Assembly: GCA_937925635.1 (NCBI GenBank)
Contig: CALALX010000023.1
Location: forward strand, 1-27,868
Origin: an uncultured Caulobacter sp.
GTDB taxonomy: Bacteria; Pseudomonadota; Alphaproteobacteria; Caulobacterales; Caulobacteraceae
Length of the DNA stretch: 27,868 nt
Reading direction: 5' to 3'
The position numbers and the translations under genes are program-made. The notes beneath the pieces were generated by a model. The model saw only the letters and a list, made by a program, of their open reading frames with translations. It was not told the DNA's origin and did no database searches. Shown here one piece after another: positions 1 to 10,284 of the stretch (the first letter of the stretch is position 1; the number at the start of each line of letters is the position of its first letter).

Positions 1-447
1 GTCGATGGGCTGTCCCGGGACGAGGACCATGGTCTCGGCCGACGGATTGCGCAGCCAGACCAGGGCGATGCAGGCCGGGGCGATGTAGATCACGCCATAG
101 GCCGCGTCCGCCGCCCGCTCGACCTTGCGACGGGTGATGAAGGCCGCGATCAGCGCGCCGCCGACCATCAGGCCCCAGGCGGTGCGGTACCAGCCGACCT
201 GGGCGGCGAAGACGGCGGCGAGCACGGCCACGGTAATGGTCACGGCGATCTCGGCCGGGGCTTCCGGCGTGCTCATCTTGCCCCATTCGACGGCCATCAG
301 CCCGATGGCGATGGCGATCATCAGCAGGAAGGGCCCGCCGCCATACCAGATGGCCGCCAGCACCGCGGGCACGAGAACGACGGCGGACGCGACACGAAGG
401 GCCAGGTTGGACCAGTCGAAACGTCTAGCCGGTGGCGAGGACGTCAT
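1..447 (-). CDS. cdsA: Phosphatidate cytidylyltransferase, N-terminal part (runs off the left edge)
   Basis: CdsA makes CDP-diacylglycerol from phosphatidic acid and CTP at the inner membrane, the branch point of phospholipid synthesis. Reading leftward from the ATG at 447 gives 149 codons without a stop before the window ends. The visible part has a short polar N-terminus, then hydrophobic stretches such as LALRVASAVVLVPAVLAAIW and FLLMIAIAIGLMAVEWGKMS, which fit the N-terminal half of CdsA. The C-terminal half with the family signature lies outside the window, so the call rests on membrane character plus the uppS-cdsA order that is nearly universal in proteobacteria. The start overlaps the end of uppS by 23 bp, which suggests translational coupling. 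Confidence 0.85.
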   Translation of the reverse strand, partial: MTSSPPARRFDWSNLALRVASAVVLVPAVLAAIWYGGGPFLLMIAIAIGLMAVEWGKMSTPEAPAEIAVTITVAVLAAVFAAQVGWYRTAWGLMVGGALIAAFITRRKVERAADAAYGVIYIAPACIALVWLRNPSAETMVLVPGQPID

Positions 448-1159
448 CGGACGCTGCTCCGCCGTATCGCCGCTCGCGCGCCGCGTACTCGGCGATCGCT
501 GACTTGAGGTGCTCGGGGCCGTAGTCCGGCCACAGGACATCCTGGAACACCAGTTCGGCGTATGCGCATTCCCACAGCAGGAAGTTGGAAATCCGGCGTT
601 CGCCGCTGGTCCGGATGATCAGGTCCGGCGGCGGGGCGCCGGCGGTCGACAGGTGGGATTCGAACAGCGCCTCATCAAGGTCGGCGGCCCGAGCCCGGCC
701 CTGCTCCACCGCTTCGGCGAACCTGCGGGCGGCGTCGACCAGATCGCCCTGGCCGCCGTAGTTGAAGGCGACCTGCAGGAGGAAGCGATTGTTGTCGGCC
801 GTGCGCCGCTCCGCGCGCTCGATGATCTCCAGCACGTCGGGACGCAGGCCCTCGCGACGCCCCAGGATGCGCACCCGCACGCCCTCGCGGCACAGCCGAT
901 CGAGATCGCTTTCAACATAGGTCTTGAGCAGGTTCATCAGCTCGGAGACCTCGGCCACGGGCCGGCGCCAGTTCTCGGTCGAGAACCCGAACACGGTGAG
1001 GATCTGCACCCCGAGGTCAGGGGCGCTCTCGACCACGCGCCTGAGCGCCTTCACGCCCTCGCGGTGACCGAAGGTGCGGGGCAGACCGCGCTTCTTGGCC
1101 CAGCGCCCGTTGCCATCCATGATGATGGCGACGTGCAGCGGTCCGTCCTTAGGCGTCAT
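425..1159 (-). CDS. uppS: Isoprenyl transferase (undecaprenyl diphosphate synthase)
   Basis: A cytosolic cis-prenyltransferase that extends farnesyl diphosphate with isopentenyl diphosphate to give the C55 lipid carrier for peptidoglycan and polysaccharide synthesis. The 244-residue protein carries HVAIIMDGNGRWAKKRG near the N-terminus with the catalytic Asp at residue 15, TVFGFSTENWRRP in the middle, and the RTSGE-R-SNFL motif followed by LLWECAYAELVF near the C-terminus. These are the conserved regions of the family, and the length is normal. An in-frame GTG lies two codons upstream (1165), but the ATG at 1159 is preferred because GAGGGGA then sits 6-7 bases upstream. It follows frr by 45 bp and overlaps cdsA, so it is part of the pyrH-frr-uppS-cdsA series. 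Confidence 0.96.
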   Translation of the reverse strand: MTPKDGPLHVAIIMDGNGRWAKKRGLPRTFGHREGVKALRRVVESAPDLGVQILTVFGFSTENWRRPVAEVSELMNLLKTYVESDLDRLCREGVRVRILGRREGLRPDVLEIIERAERRTADNNRFLLQVAFNYGGQGDLVDAARRFAEAVEQGRARAADLDEALFESHLSTAGAPPPDLIIRTSGERRISNFLLWECAYAELVFQDVLWPDYGPEHLKSAIAEYAARERRYGGAASDDVLATG

Positions 1160-1204
1160 CGCCACTCCCCTCGATCGATCGCGGCCCCCCGCCCCGCGAC
1201 CGGC

Positions 1205-1771
1205 TCAAACCTGCATGATCTCTTGTTCTTTGGTTTTCAAGGTCTCGTCGATCCGCTTGACGGCCTCGTCCGTGAACTTCTGGATCTCGCCTTCCATCCG
1301 CTTAAGGTCGTCCTCGGTGATGACCGCGTCCTTCTGCGCCTTCTTCAGGTCGTCGTTGGCGTCGCGGCGCACGTTGCGCACGGCGATCTTCTGCTGCTCG
1401 GCGTACTTGCCGGCGATCTTCACCAGGTCCTTGCGGCGCTCCTCGGTGAGCGGCGGGATCGGAATGCGCAGGTTCTGGCCCTCGACCACCGGATTGAGAC
1501 CCAGGCCGGCGTTGCGGATGGCCTTCTCAACCGAGACGACCACACCGCGATCCCAGACGCTGACACTGAGAGAACGCGGTTCGGGAACGCTCACCGAGCC
1601 CACCTGGTTCAGCGGCACGGTCGAGCCGTAGGCGTCGACCATCACCTGGTCGAGCAGGCTGGCCGAGGCGCGCCCCGTGCGCAGCGAGCCGAACTCCTCC
1701 TTCAGGGCGTCGACGGCCTTGTCCATGCGGCTCTTGTAGCTCGAAAGCACCGGCTTTTCGGTCGAGGCCAT
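1205..1771 (-). CDS. frr: Ribosome recycling factor
   Basis: RRF works with EF-G to split the post-termination ribosome. The protein of 188 residues matches the usual length of about 185. It starts MASTEKPVLSSYKSRMDKAV, followed by the family hallmark of a helix with LRTGRASASLLD, then VWDRGVVVSVEKAIRNAGLG, IPIPPLTEERRKDLVK and a charged helical C-terminus. The open frame extends further upstream into pyrH, but the ATG at 1771 has AGGGAG seven bases upstream and matches the family N-terminus. It lies 20 bp after pyrH, the standard bacterial order, and most likely shares its transcript. Confidence 0.97.
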   Translation of the reverse strand: MASTEKPVLSSYKSRMDKAVDALKEEFGSLRTGRASASLLDQVMVDAYGSTVPLNQVGSVSVPEPRSLSVSVWDRGVVVSVEKAIRNAGLGLNPVVEGQNLRIPIPPLTEERRKDLVKIAGKYAEQQKIAVRNVRRDANDDLKKAQKDAVITEDDLKRMEGEIQKFTDEAVKRIDETLKTKEQEIMQV

Positions 1772-1791
1772 CGGCAGGCTCCCTCTTCTTC

Positions 1792-2514
1792 TTATGCAGA
1801 TTGCGCGATGACGGTGTGGACGCCTTCGCCCTTGATCACCTTCATCAGGTTGCCGCGCTCGCGGATGGAGAACACCACGATCGGGATGCCGTTCTCGCGC
1901 ATAAGGCTGATGGCCGAGGCGTCCATGACCTTCAGGTCCTTGGCCAGCACATCGTGGTAGGTGAGCCGCTCGTAGCGGGTCGCGGAGGCGTCCTTCTTGG
2001 GGTCGGCGGTATAGACCCCGTCGACGCTGGTCCCCTTGAACAGCGCGTCGCACTTCATTTCGGCCGCGCGCAGGGCCGCGCCGCTGTCGGTGGTGAAGAA
2101 CGGGTTGCCGGTGCCGGCCGCGAAGATCACCACGCGGCCCTTCTCAAGGTGACGTTCGGCGCGGCGGCGGATCAGCGGCTCGCAGACCGTGGGCATCGGA
2201 ATGGCCGACTGCACGCGGGTGGAAACGCCGATGTGCTCGAGCGCGTCTTGCATGGCCAAGGCGTTCATGACCGTGGCCAGCATGCCCATGTAGTCGGCGT
2301 TGGCGCGGTCCATGCCCTTGGCGGCGCCGGCCAGGCCGCGGAAGATGTTGCCGCCGCCGATGACGAGGCAGAGTTCGACGCCGGCGTCGGCGATCTGTTT
2401 CACGTCCTGGGCGACCGCCGCCACCGTGCCCATGTCGATGCCGAAGGGCGTGTCGCCCATCAGGACCTCGCCGGAGACCTTCAGCAGGATTCTCTTGTAG
2501 GGCATGGCGCTCAT
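1792..2514 (-). CDS. pyrH: UMP kinase
   Basis: Phosphorylates UMP to UDP in pyrimidine nucleotide synthesis; a hexameric cytosolic enzyme of the amino acid kinase fold. The sequence shows YKRILLKVSGEVLMGD (phosphate-binding start), CLVIGGGNIFRGL, DYMGMLATVMNALAMQDALE and a C-terminal half with FTTDSGAALRAAEM and GVYTADPKKD, all typical of PyrH. From the ATG at 2514 it is 240 residues, close to the 241 of E. coli. A second in-frame ATG three codons later (2505, MPYKR) is also possible; neither has a strong Shine-Dalgarno sequence. The open frame runs further upstream into the intergenic hairpin, and that part is not believed. First gene after the hairpin that follows tsf. Confidence 0.96.
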   Translation of the reverse strand: MSAMPYKRILLKVSGEVLMGDTPFGIDMGTVAAVAQDVKQIADAGVELCLVIGGGNIFRGLAGAAKGMDRANADYMGMLATVMNALAMQDALEHIGVSTRVQSAIPMPTVCEPLIRRRAERHLEKGRVVIFAAGTGNPFFTTDSGAALRAAEMKCDALFKGTSVDGVYTADPKKDASATRYERLTYHDVLAKDLKVMDASAISLMRENGIPIVVFSIRERGNLMKVIKGEGVHTVIAQSA

Positions 2515-2562
2515 CGGGCGGCGGGGACTCACGAGTCGGCGGACTGCTGAACAATAGACCAA

Positions 2563-2596
2563 GGGCGCGCCCGGCGGGAACCGGACGCGCCCTTTT
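2563..2596 (-). terminator. Hairpin between tsf and pyrH, probable terminator or attenuator
   Basis: The stem GGGCGCG/CGCGCCC continues through a T-G wobble into CCGG/CCGG, giving 12 pairs with a 6-base loop. It begins 19 bases after the tsf stop codon. In the tsf direction only TT, then GGTCTATTG, follows, so the U-tract is poor; on the other strand TTTT follows. It probably separates the rpsB-tsf transcript from pyrH-frr, perhaps with partial readthrough. Confidence 0.55.
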
Positions 2597-2614
2597 CATC
2601 GATCAGACGGGAAA

Positions 2615-3553
2615 TCAGTTCCCGCCGGTCATCGAGGCGACTTCGGCGGCGAAGTCGCTTTCCTTCTTCTCGACGCCTTCGCCGAGGGCGAGACGCACGA
2701 AGCCGGTCATCTTGATCTCGGCGCCCAGGGTCTTGCCGGTCTCGGCGATCAGCGCCTTGACCGTCTGGTCCGGGTTCATGACGAAGGGCTGCTCGAGCAG
2801 AACGACTTCACGCTGGAACTTCGAGATCTGGCCGTCCACGATCTTGTCGATCATGTTTTCCGGACGCCCCTGTTCCTTGGCCTTCTCGACCAGGATGGCG
2901 CGTTCCTTCTCGACGGCGGCCGGATCGAGGTCCTCGGCCGACAGCGACAGCGGGTTGGTCGCCGCGACATGCATGGCGATCTTGCGGCCGAGCTCCTGCA
3001 TCGCGTCCTGGTCGGCGGCGCCTTCCAGCGCGACGAGCACGCCGAGCTTGCCCAGTTCCGGGGCCACGGCGTTGTGGACATAGGCCGAGATCGAACCCTC
3101 GGCGACCGACAGCTTGGCCGAGCGACGCACGGTCATGTTCTCGCCGATCGTGGCGATCAGGTTGGTGACCAGGTCGCTGACCAGCTCGCCGTCGGCGGTC
3201 TTGGCCGACCGGACCGCCTCGACATCGGCGCCGTTGTCGAGCGCGACGGCCGCGACCTTGCGGGCGACGCCCTGGAAGGTTTCGTTGCGGCCGACGAAGT
3301 CGGTCTCGGCGTTCAGCTCGATGGCCGAGCCGGTCATGCCCTTGCCATCCTTGCGCAGGGCGACGGCGATGACGCCCTCGGCGGCGACGCGGTCGGCCTT
3401 CTTGCCGGCCTGGCTCAGGCCCTTGGTGCGCAGCCAGTCGATGGCCGCTTCGAAGTCGCCGTTGTTCTCGGTCAGCGCCTTCTTGCAGTCCATCATGCCG
3501 GCGCCGGTCTTTTCGCGCAGGTCCTTGACCAGCGCAGCGGTGATCTCCGCCAT
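2615..3553 (-). CDS. tsf: Translation elongation factor Ts
   Basis: EF-Ts exchanges GDP for GTP on EF-Tu. The 312-residue protein begins MAEITAALVKDLREKTGAGM, the conserved UBA-like N-terminal domain, continues with MDCKKALTENNGDFEAAIDW and has the family signature ELNAETDFVGRNETFQ near residue 80, which contacts EF-Tu. Length is slightly above E. coli (283) but normal for alphaproteobacteria. The ATG at 3553 has a perfect AGGAGG seven bases upstream. It follows rpsB after a 108-bp spacer that holds two hairpins, the usual rpsB-tsf pair. Confidence 0.97.
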   Translation of the reverse strand: MAEITAALVKDLREKTGAGMMDCKKALTENNGDFEAAIDWLRTKGLSQAGKKADRVAAEGVIAVALRKDGKGMTGSAIELNAETDFVGRNETFQGVARKVAAVALDNGADVEAVRSAKTADGELVSDLVTNLIATIGENMTVRRSAKLSVAEGSISAYVHNAVAPELGKLGVLVALEGAADQDAMQELGRKIAMHVAATNPLSLSAEDLDPAAVEKERAILVEKAKEQGRPENMIDKIVDGQISKFQREVVLLEQPFVMNPDQTVKALIAETGKTLGAEIKMTGFVRLALGEGVEKKESDFAAEVASMTGGN

Positions 3554-3594
3554 ATCGTGTCCTCCTGAGTTGGGACTAATCGTATAGGAACGCG

Positions 3595-3655
3595 GCCCGG
3601 CCTTACGACCGGGCTGCGAAAGGTTCGTGAAGCTGACGACCGCCCGCTGGGGCGG
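3595..3655 (-). other. Two hairpins in the rpsB-tsf spacer
   Basis: Just after the rpsB stop, CCGCCC/GGGCGG pairs around a four-base loop (3640-3655). A second stem, GCCCGG/CCGGGC around eight bases, follows at 3595-3614. Neither has a U-tract, so they look like attenuating or processing/stabilising structures rather than full terminators. Such elements often set the ratio of S2 to EF-Ts mRNA; that role here is inference. Confidence 0.45.
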
Positions 3656-3661
3656 ACGGGA

Positions 3662-4486
3662 TCAGCCGGCGGCCGACTCTTCGGCCGGAGCCTCGGCGGC
3701 CGGAGCGGCCTCCGCAGCGGCTTCCGGCGCGAATTCCTTGGCCAGCGTCGGCTCGACCGGGGCCACGCTGGCCCCGATATCGACGCCCGAGGCCACCGTG
3801 CCGGCGGCCATGCCGTCCAGCACCGAGTCGGCGATCAGATCGACGTACAGCTGGATGGCGCGGGCGGCGTCATCGTTGCCCGGGATCGGGAAGGTGATGC
3901 CGTCCGGATCGCAGTTGGTGTCGAGGATGGCGATGACCGGGATATTCAGCTTGCGGGCTTCCTGGATCGCGATCGCTTCCTTGTTGGTGTCGATCACGAA
4001 CATGATGTCGGGGATGCCGCCCATGTTCTTGATGCCGCCCAGGCTCAGCTCGAGTTTGTCGCGCTCGCGGGTCAGGGTCAGCAGCTCCTTCTTGGAGCGG
4101 CCGCCGCCGTCGCCTTCCAGCACGCCTTCCAGCTCGCGCAGGCGGGCGATCGAGCCCGAGATGGTGCGCCAGTTGGTCAGGGTGCCGCCGAGCCAACGGT
4201 GGTTGACGTAGTATTGGGCGCAGCGCTTGGCGGCCGTGGCCACCGGGTCCGACGCCTGGCGCTTGGTGCCGACGAACAGCACGCGACCGCCGGCGGCCGC
4301 GACTTCGCGAACCTTGACCAGGGCCTGGTGCAGCAGCGGGATCGACTGCGACAGGTCAATGATGTGGATGTTCGACCGCGAGCCGAAGATGTAGCGGTCC
4401 ATCTTCGGGTTCCAGCGGTGGGTCTGGTGGCCGAAGTGGGCGCCGGCTTCGAGCAGCTGACGCATGGAGAAGTCAGGGAGAGCCAT
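3662..4486 (-). CDS. rpsB: Small ribosomal subunit protein uS2
   Basis: Ribosomal protein S2 of the 30S subunit. The start MALPDFSMRQLLEAGAHFGH and the following THRWNPKMDRYIFGSRSNIH are diagnostic; RVLFVGTKRQA, NHRWLGGTLTNWRTI and PDIMFVIDTNKEAIAIQEAR follow in the expected order. The protein has 274 residues, longer than E. coli S2 (241), because of an Ala/Glu-rich C-terminal tail from about residue 240, a common alphaproteobacterial extension. The open frame continues far upstream, but the ATG at 4486 gives the family N-terminus; AAGAGG lies close upstream. It is preceded by a leader of about 130 bases with its own promoter. Confidence 0.97.
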   Translation of the reverse strand: MALPDFSMRQLLEAGAHFGHQTHRWNPKMDRYIFGSRSNIHIIDLSQSIPLLHQALVKVREVAAAGGRVLFVGTKRQASDPVATAAKRCAQYYVNHRWLGGTLTNWRTISGSIARLRELEGVLEGDGGGRSKKELLTLTRERDKLELSLGGIKNMGGIPDIMFVIDTNKEAIAIQEARKLNIPVIAILDTNCDPDGITFPIPGNDDAARAIQLYVDLIADSVLDGMAAGTVASGVDIGASVAPVEPTLAKEFAPEAAAEAAPAAEAPAEESAAG

Positions 4487-4531
4487 GGGCCTCTTGTATC
4501 CTTTTTCCGGTTGTCGCCTCCGCGGACAAAC

Positions 4532-4560
4532 CCCCAGAAAACTCAAAGAGTACCCTGGGG
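4532..4560 (-). promoter_or_regulatory. rpsB leader hairpin
   Basis: In the rpsB 5' leader, CCCCAG pairs with CTGGGG, and inside that ACTC pairs with GAGT around a TTT loop; the bases between are G-T wobbles and one mismatch. This is the clearest structure between the predicted promoter and the S2 start codon. S2 represses its own operon through the leader mRNA in enterobacteria; whether this hairpin does the same is inference. Confidence 0.45.
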
Positions 4561-4626
4561 ACCGGAACGGACTTGGCGGGATGTCTCCCCGCGCGGCCCG
4601 AACGTCCACGTGCGTGATGGGCGCGG

Positions 4627-4655
4627 CAAATAGGCGGTTTGCGCGGGAAAAGCAA
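4627..4655 (-). promoter_or_regulatory. Predicted sigma70-type promoter of rpsB-tsf
   Basis: On the minus strand TTGCTT (4655-4650) and TATTTG (4632-4627) are separated by exactly 17 bases, a good -35/-10 pair for alphaproteobacteria. Transcription would start near 4620, leaving a leader of about 130 bases before the rpsB ATG. It sits in a locally AT-richer patch of an otherwise very GC-rich region. Confidence 0.55.
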
Positions 4656-5080
4656 GGGTTGGCGGGCGAGGGCCGTGGCGGGACAGGCGACGCCGCGATC
4701 AACGACGACACGGCTGCGCCGCCCGGAGGCCTTTCGGCCCGCGAGGTGGGGAGGTGGTGCGGAGCGCTCCGGTCTTGCCCGGATGTCTGTGTGTGCAAGG
4801 TGCAAGAGTGGGAAAGTCCGTGACGCTCCGCGAAGCTCGTTATCCGGAAGCTTCCGCTCGGCAGCCTTCGTTAGGGCTTAGCCGGAACGCCTCCGACGGG
4901 CGGGAGCCTGGCAAGGCTTCCCCGGACCGGATGAGTAACCCCCTCATCCCTGTCCCCGCTCGAACTCCATCCCGCCGCCGCAAGGTCGCCGGCCGAGCGC
5001 CCTCCCCATGCGATGGAACGACGCAAGGATGCGGGGGGCCTCGGTGGGGGTGCGCAGATTCTCTTCTATCCACCCATTTT

Positions 5081-5133
5081 CCTCTCCCTCTTGGGAGAGG
5101 GGGACCATGCGGAGCATGGTGGAGCGGGAGGCG
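5081..5133 (+). repeat. Palindromic intergenic repeat, copy A
   Basis: Two consecutive hairpins: CCTCTCCC/GGGAGAGG around TCTT (5081-5100) and ACCATGC/GCATGGT around GGA (5104-5120), followed by GGAGCGGGAGGCG. The same element occurs in inverted orientation at 5203-5253 with most positions identical. The form (purine-rich GAGAGGGGGACC followed by an ACCATG dyad and GTGGAGCGGG) resembles interspersed repeats often seen between genes in Caulobacterales. Confidence 0.7.
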
Positions 5134-5202
5134 CGGGCGTTAAAGAAGCTCGGCGGGAACGTTATGAGGTCGAACACTGCGGCCAGCCGTCCAACCACCG
5201 CC

Positions 5203-5253
5203 GCGTCCCGCTCCACCATCCTGCGGGTGGTCCCCCGCTCCCAGAGGCAGGGG
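5203..5253 (-). repeat. Palindromic intergenic repeat, copy B (inverted)
   Basis: Read on the minus strand this matches copy A closely, sharing GGGGGACCA and ATGGTGGAGCGGGA. The internal dyad is altered and less perfect. The two copies face each other about 70 bp apart, so the pair could form one long hairpin in RNA from either strand. Confidence 0.65.
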
Positions 5254-5330
5254 AAGGCTGAATGGCGCGCGCGTCCGCCTCGCTTCCATATGGAAGAGAG
5301 CAATCCTTCTATCTCACGGATGTCAGCGTG

Positions 5331-5421
5331 CCGGACGAGCCGGGTTGGTCAAGGACCGCGCGCCGCGCGGCCGCACCGCGGCGGGCCTTCGGCCGGTCCT
5401 TGAGCAACCCGAATCGTCCGG
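5331..5421. repeat. 91-bp nearly perfect inverted repeat
   Basis: The left arm (5331-5358) and right arm (5394-5421) pair as CCGGACGA/TCGTCCGG, CGGGTTG/CAACCCG and TCAAGGACCG/CGGTCCTTGA. That is 25 of 28 possible pairs, the rest being small mismatches. The 35-base middle also folds (CGCCGCG/CGCGGCG and GGCC-TTC-GGCC). It lies between divergent genes, so it is not placed as a terminator; a MITE-like or other interspersed palindromic element is more likely. Confidence 0.7.
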
Positions 5422-5525
5422 CGATCATCTCGCCATGAGATGAAAGGCATGGTGTGGCCAAGCCGCTTGCGAACAAAAGCGGGTGGCGATGAAATCACGC
5501 TCGCCGTTCCGAGACCCGATCGCCC

Positions 5526-6230
5526 ATGACCGCCCCTGCCCTCCAGCCCTTCGGCCCGGACCTCTGGCTCGCCGATGGCGCGTCCTGCGCGGAAGTCGCC
5601 GGCTTTCGCTATCCGACGCGGATGGCGGTGGTCCGGCTGGCCGGCGGCGGCCTCTGGGTCTGGTCGCCGACGGCGCTGACCGACGCCCTTCGGCGCGAGG
5701 TCGAGGCGCTGGGCCCCGTCGCCCACATCGTCGCGCCCAACACCCTGCACGACCTGTGGCTGGCCGAGTGGCGGGCCGCCTTCCCCGCCGCGCGGCTGCA
5801 CGGTGCACCGGGCCTTGCCGGCAAGCTCACGCATCAGGCCTTCGACACCGAACTCGGCGACACCGCGCCGCCGGACTGGGCCGCCGAGATCGATCAGGTT
5901 CCCGTGCGCGGCAACCGGATCACCACCGAGGTGGTCTTCTTCCACCGCGCCAGCGGCACGGTGCTGTTCACCGACCTGCTGCAGCAGTTTCCGCGCGGCT
6001 GGTTCAGCGGCTGGCGATCGCTGGTCGCCCGGCTGGACCTGATGACGGAGCCCTTGCCGTCGGTTCCGCGCAAGTTCCGCCTGGCCTTCACCGACCGGGC
6101 GGCCGCCCGCGTCTCGATGCGCCGGATCCTCGGCTGGCCCGCCGGGCGCGTGGTCATGGCCCACGGGACGCCGGTCACGACGGGCGGCCAGGCCTTCCTC
6201 GCCCAGGCCTTCGCCTGGCTGAAGGCCTGA
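5526..6230 (+). CDS. DUF4336 domain-containing protein (metallo-beta-lactamase-fold-like)
   Basis: A 234-residue protein that looks like DUF4336 along its whole length: an N-terminal LQPFGPDLWLADG, then RYPTRMAVVRLAGGGLWVWS, LGPVAHIVAPNTLHDLWLAE, and EVVFFHRASGTVLFTDLLQQ. The family has the sheet order of metallo-beta-lactamase-fold proteins, but the classic HxHxDH zinc motif is absent here; His residues in PNTLHDL and MAHGTP are the only obvious candidates for metal binding. Function is unknown and no signal peptide is seen. It is one of three plus-strand genes in the window and stands alone. The start at 5526 fits the family N-terminus but has no strong Shine-Dalgarno site; TTGCGA and TGAAAT with 17-base spacing (5467-5495) may be its promoter. 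Confidence 0.85.
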   Translation: MTAPALQPFGPDLWLADGASCAEVAGFRYPTRMAVVRLAGGGLWVWSPTALTDALRREVEALGPVAHIVAPNTLHDLWLAEWRAAFPAARLHGAPGLAGKLTHQAFDTELGDTAPPDWAAEIDQVPVRGNRITTEVVFFHRASGTVLFTDLLQQFPRGWFSGWRSLVARLDLMTEPLPSVPRKFRLAFTDRAAARVSMRRILGWPAGRVVMAHGTPVTTGGQAFLAQAFAWLKA

Positions 6231-6556
6231 GGGGCTCGGGACCTTCTATGGGCCGAACAGCGTGTCGCGCGCGGCGCGGGCCGCCCCGCCGGGCAGCCTC
6301 GGCCTCCTGCCCGTAAGGTTGATCGCGGTCGGAAAGCCACACCCTGAACAGCGCCCTGACGGCCTCGCGGTTCCGCTCGTGGAGAACGGCGCCCACGAGC
6401 AGCAGGCCGAGCCCCGTCAAGGGCTCGCGCCGGAACGCGCGCATCCAACGGGTGTTCGGCGACCGTTTGCGACTTGGCCGGGGGTCGGGGCCTCGCTGCA
6501 ATTCGCGACCTGTCACCGAACGCTACCGAACGCCGGCCAACTCACCGTACGTCGCC
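6231..6556. other. Spacer between DUF4336 gene and dnaE end, possible gene fragment
   Basis: No secure gene. On the minus strand a frame from an ATG at 6444 gives MRAFRREPLTGLGLLLVGAV and about 45 more plausible residues with high G/C at third positions, then turns Arg/Pro-rich and runs into the antisense of the DUF4336 gene. It has no Shine-Dalgarno site. It may be a decayed small gene or chance. The dnaE stop is at 6557 and no clear terminator follows it. Confidence 0.3.
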
Positions 6557-9997
<3,441 letters not shown>

Positions 9998-10057
9998 GCG
10001 ACGACTCCCTGAGACGAGGCTTCCTTCTACGACGATTCAGCGTCGCGATGGGCTCAA

Positions 10058-10147
10058 TCAGGCCGCCAGATAGGCGACCGAGCACATCATCCAGCAGAAG
10101 CCGACAACGGAAACGAGAGCCAGCGATTCACGCGCGATCCGGGCCAT
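10058..10147 (-). CDS. sidA: 29-residue single-pass membrane protein, probable SOS-induced division inhibitor SidA
   Basis: A 30-codon frame (ATG 10147, TGA 10058-10060) encodes MARIARESLA followed by a hydrophobic helix (about residues 9-29, including VVGFCWMMCSVAYLAA). Arginines at 3 and 6 predict N-terminus in, C-terminus at or in the periplasm. GGGGAGG lies five bases before the ATG, one of the best ribosome sites in the window. The promoter directly upstream carries two LexA-like boxes. In Caulobacter crescentus, SidA is a 29-residue inner-membrane protein induced by LexA release; it blocks constriction by binding the late division proteins FtsW and FtsN, and as I recall its gene sits next to dnaE. 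Length, topology, regulation and neighbour all agree; sequence identity to SidA could not be checked. Alternative: an unrelated leader peptide of dnaE. Confidence 0.8.
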   Translation of the reverse strand: MARIARESLALVSVVGFCWMMCSVAYLAA

Positions 10148-10178
10148 TCGGGCCTCCCCAGGACAGAGCCAATATCGA

Positions 10179-10218
10179 GTTGCCCGTTTGTTCTATGTTG
10201 CGTTTTTGTTCTCGTCAA
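10179..10218 (-). promoter_or_regulatory. SOS promoter with two tandem LexA-like boxes upstream of the sidA-like gene
   Basis: On the minus strand TTGACG (10218-10213) and TAGAAC (10195-10190) are separated by exactly 17 bases. On the plus strand GTTG-N7-GTTC occurs twice, at 10179-10193 and 10197-10211, an 18-bp tandem period. Alphaproteobacterial LexA binds GTTC-N7-GTTC direct repeats; each box here differs from that by one base. One box overlaps the -10 element, the other fills the spacer, so LexA binding would block RNA polymerase. The boxes end about 31 bases before the small gene's ATG. Confidence 0.72.
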
Positions 10219-10284
10219 CCGGTGAATCGACGTTCTTCAAGCCTAGGTCACCGGCCCATCCACAGGCGTCGCGTCCGCCGACAC

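Larger units (their letters stand above)
4656..5525. other. Gene-free divergent region between rpsB and the DUF4336 gene
   Basis: These 870 bp hold no convincing gene on either strand; the open frames have no Shine-Dalgarno site and look compositional. What is visible: perfect palindromes CGGAGCGCTCCG (4760-4771), CGGAAGCTTCCG (4845-4856) and CTTCCATATGGAAG (5283-5296); a GGATGAG/CTCATCC hairpin at 4929-4949; two inverted copies of a GC-rich repeat (5081-5133, 5203-5253); and a long inverted repeat (5331-5421). It reads as an accumulation site for small palindromic elements. An unknown RNA in 4760-4960 cannot be excluded. Confidence 0.6.

Noticed and set aside
4808..4960. GGAAAGTCCG at 4811-4820 resembling the RNase P RNA segment GAGGAAAGTCC
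   Set aside because: The other conserved parts of RNase P RNA (the ACAGAA region and the GGTAAGAGC-type loop) are not found in the following 400 bases.
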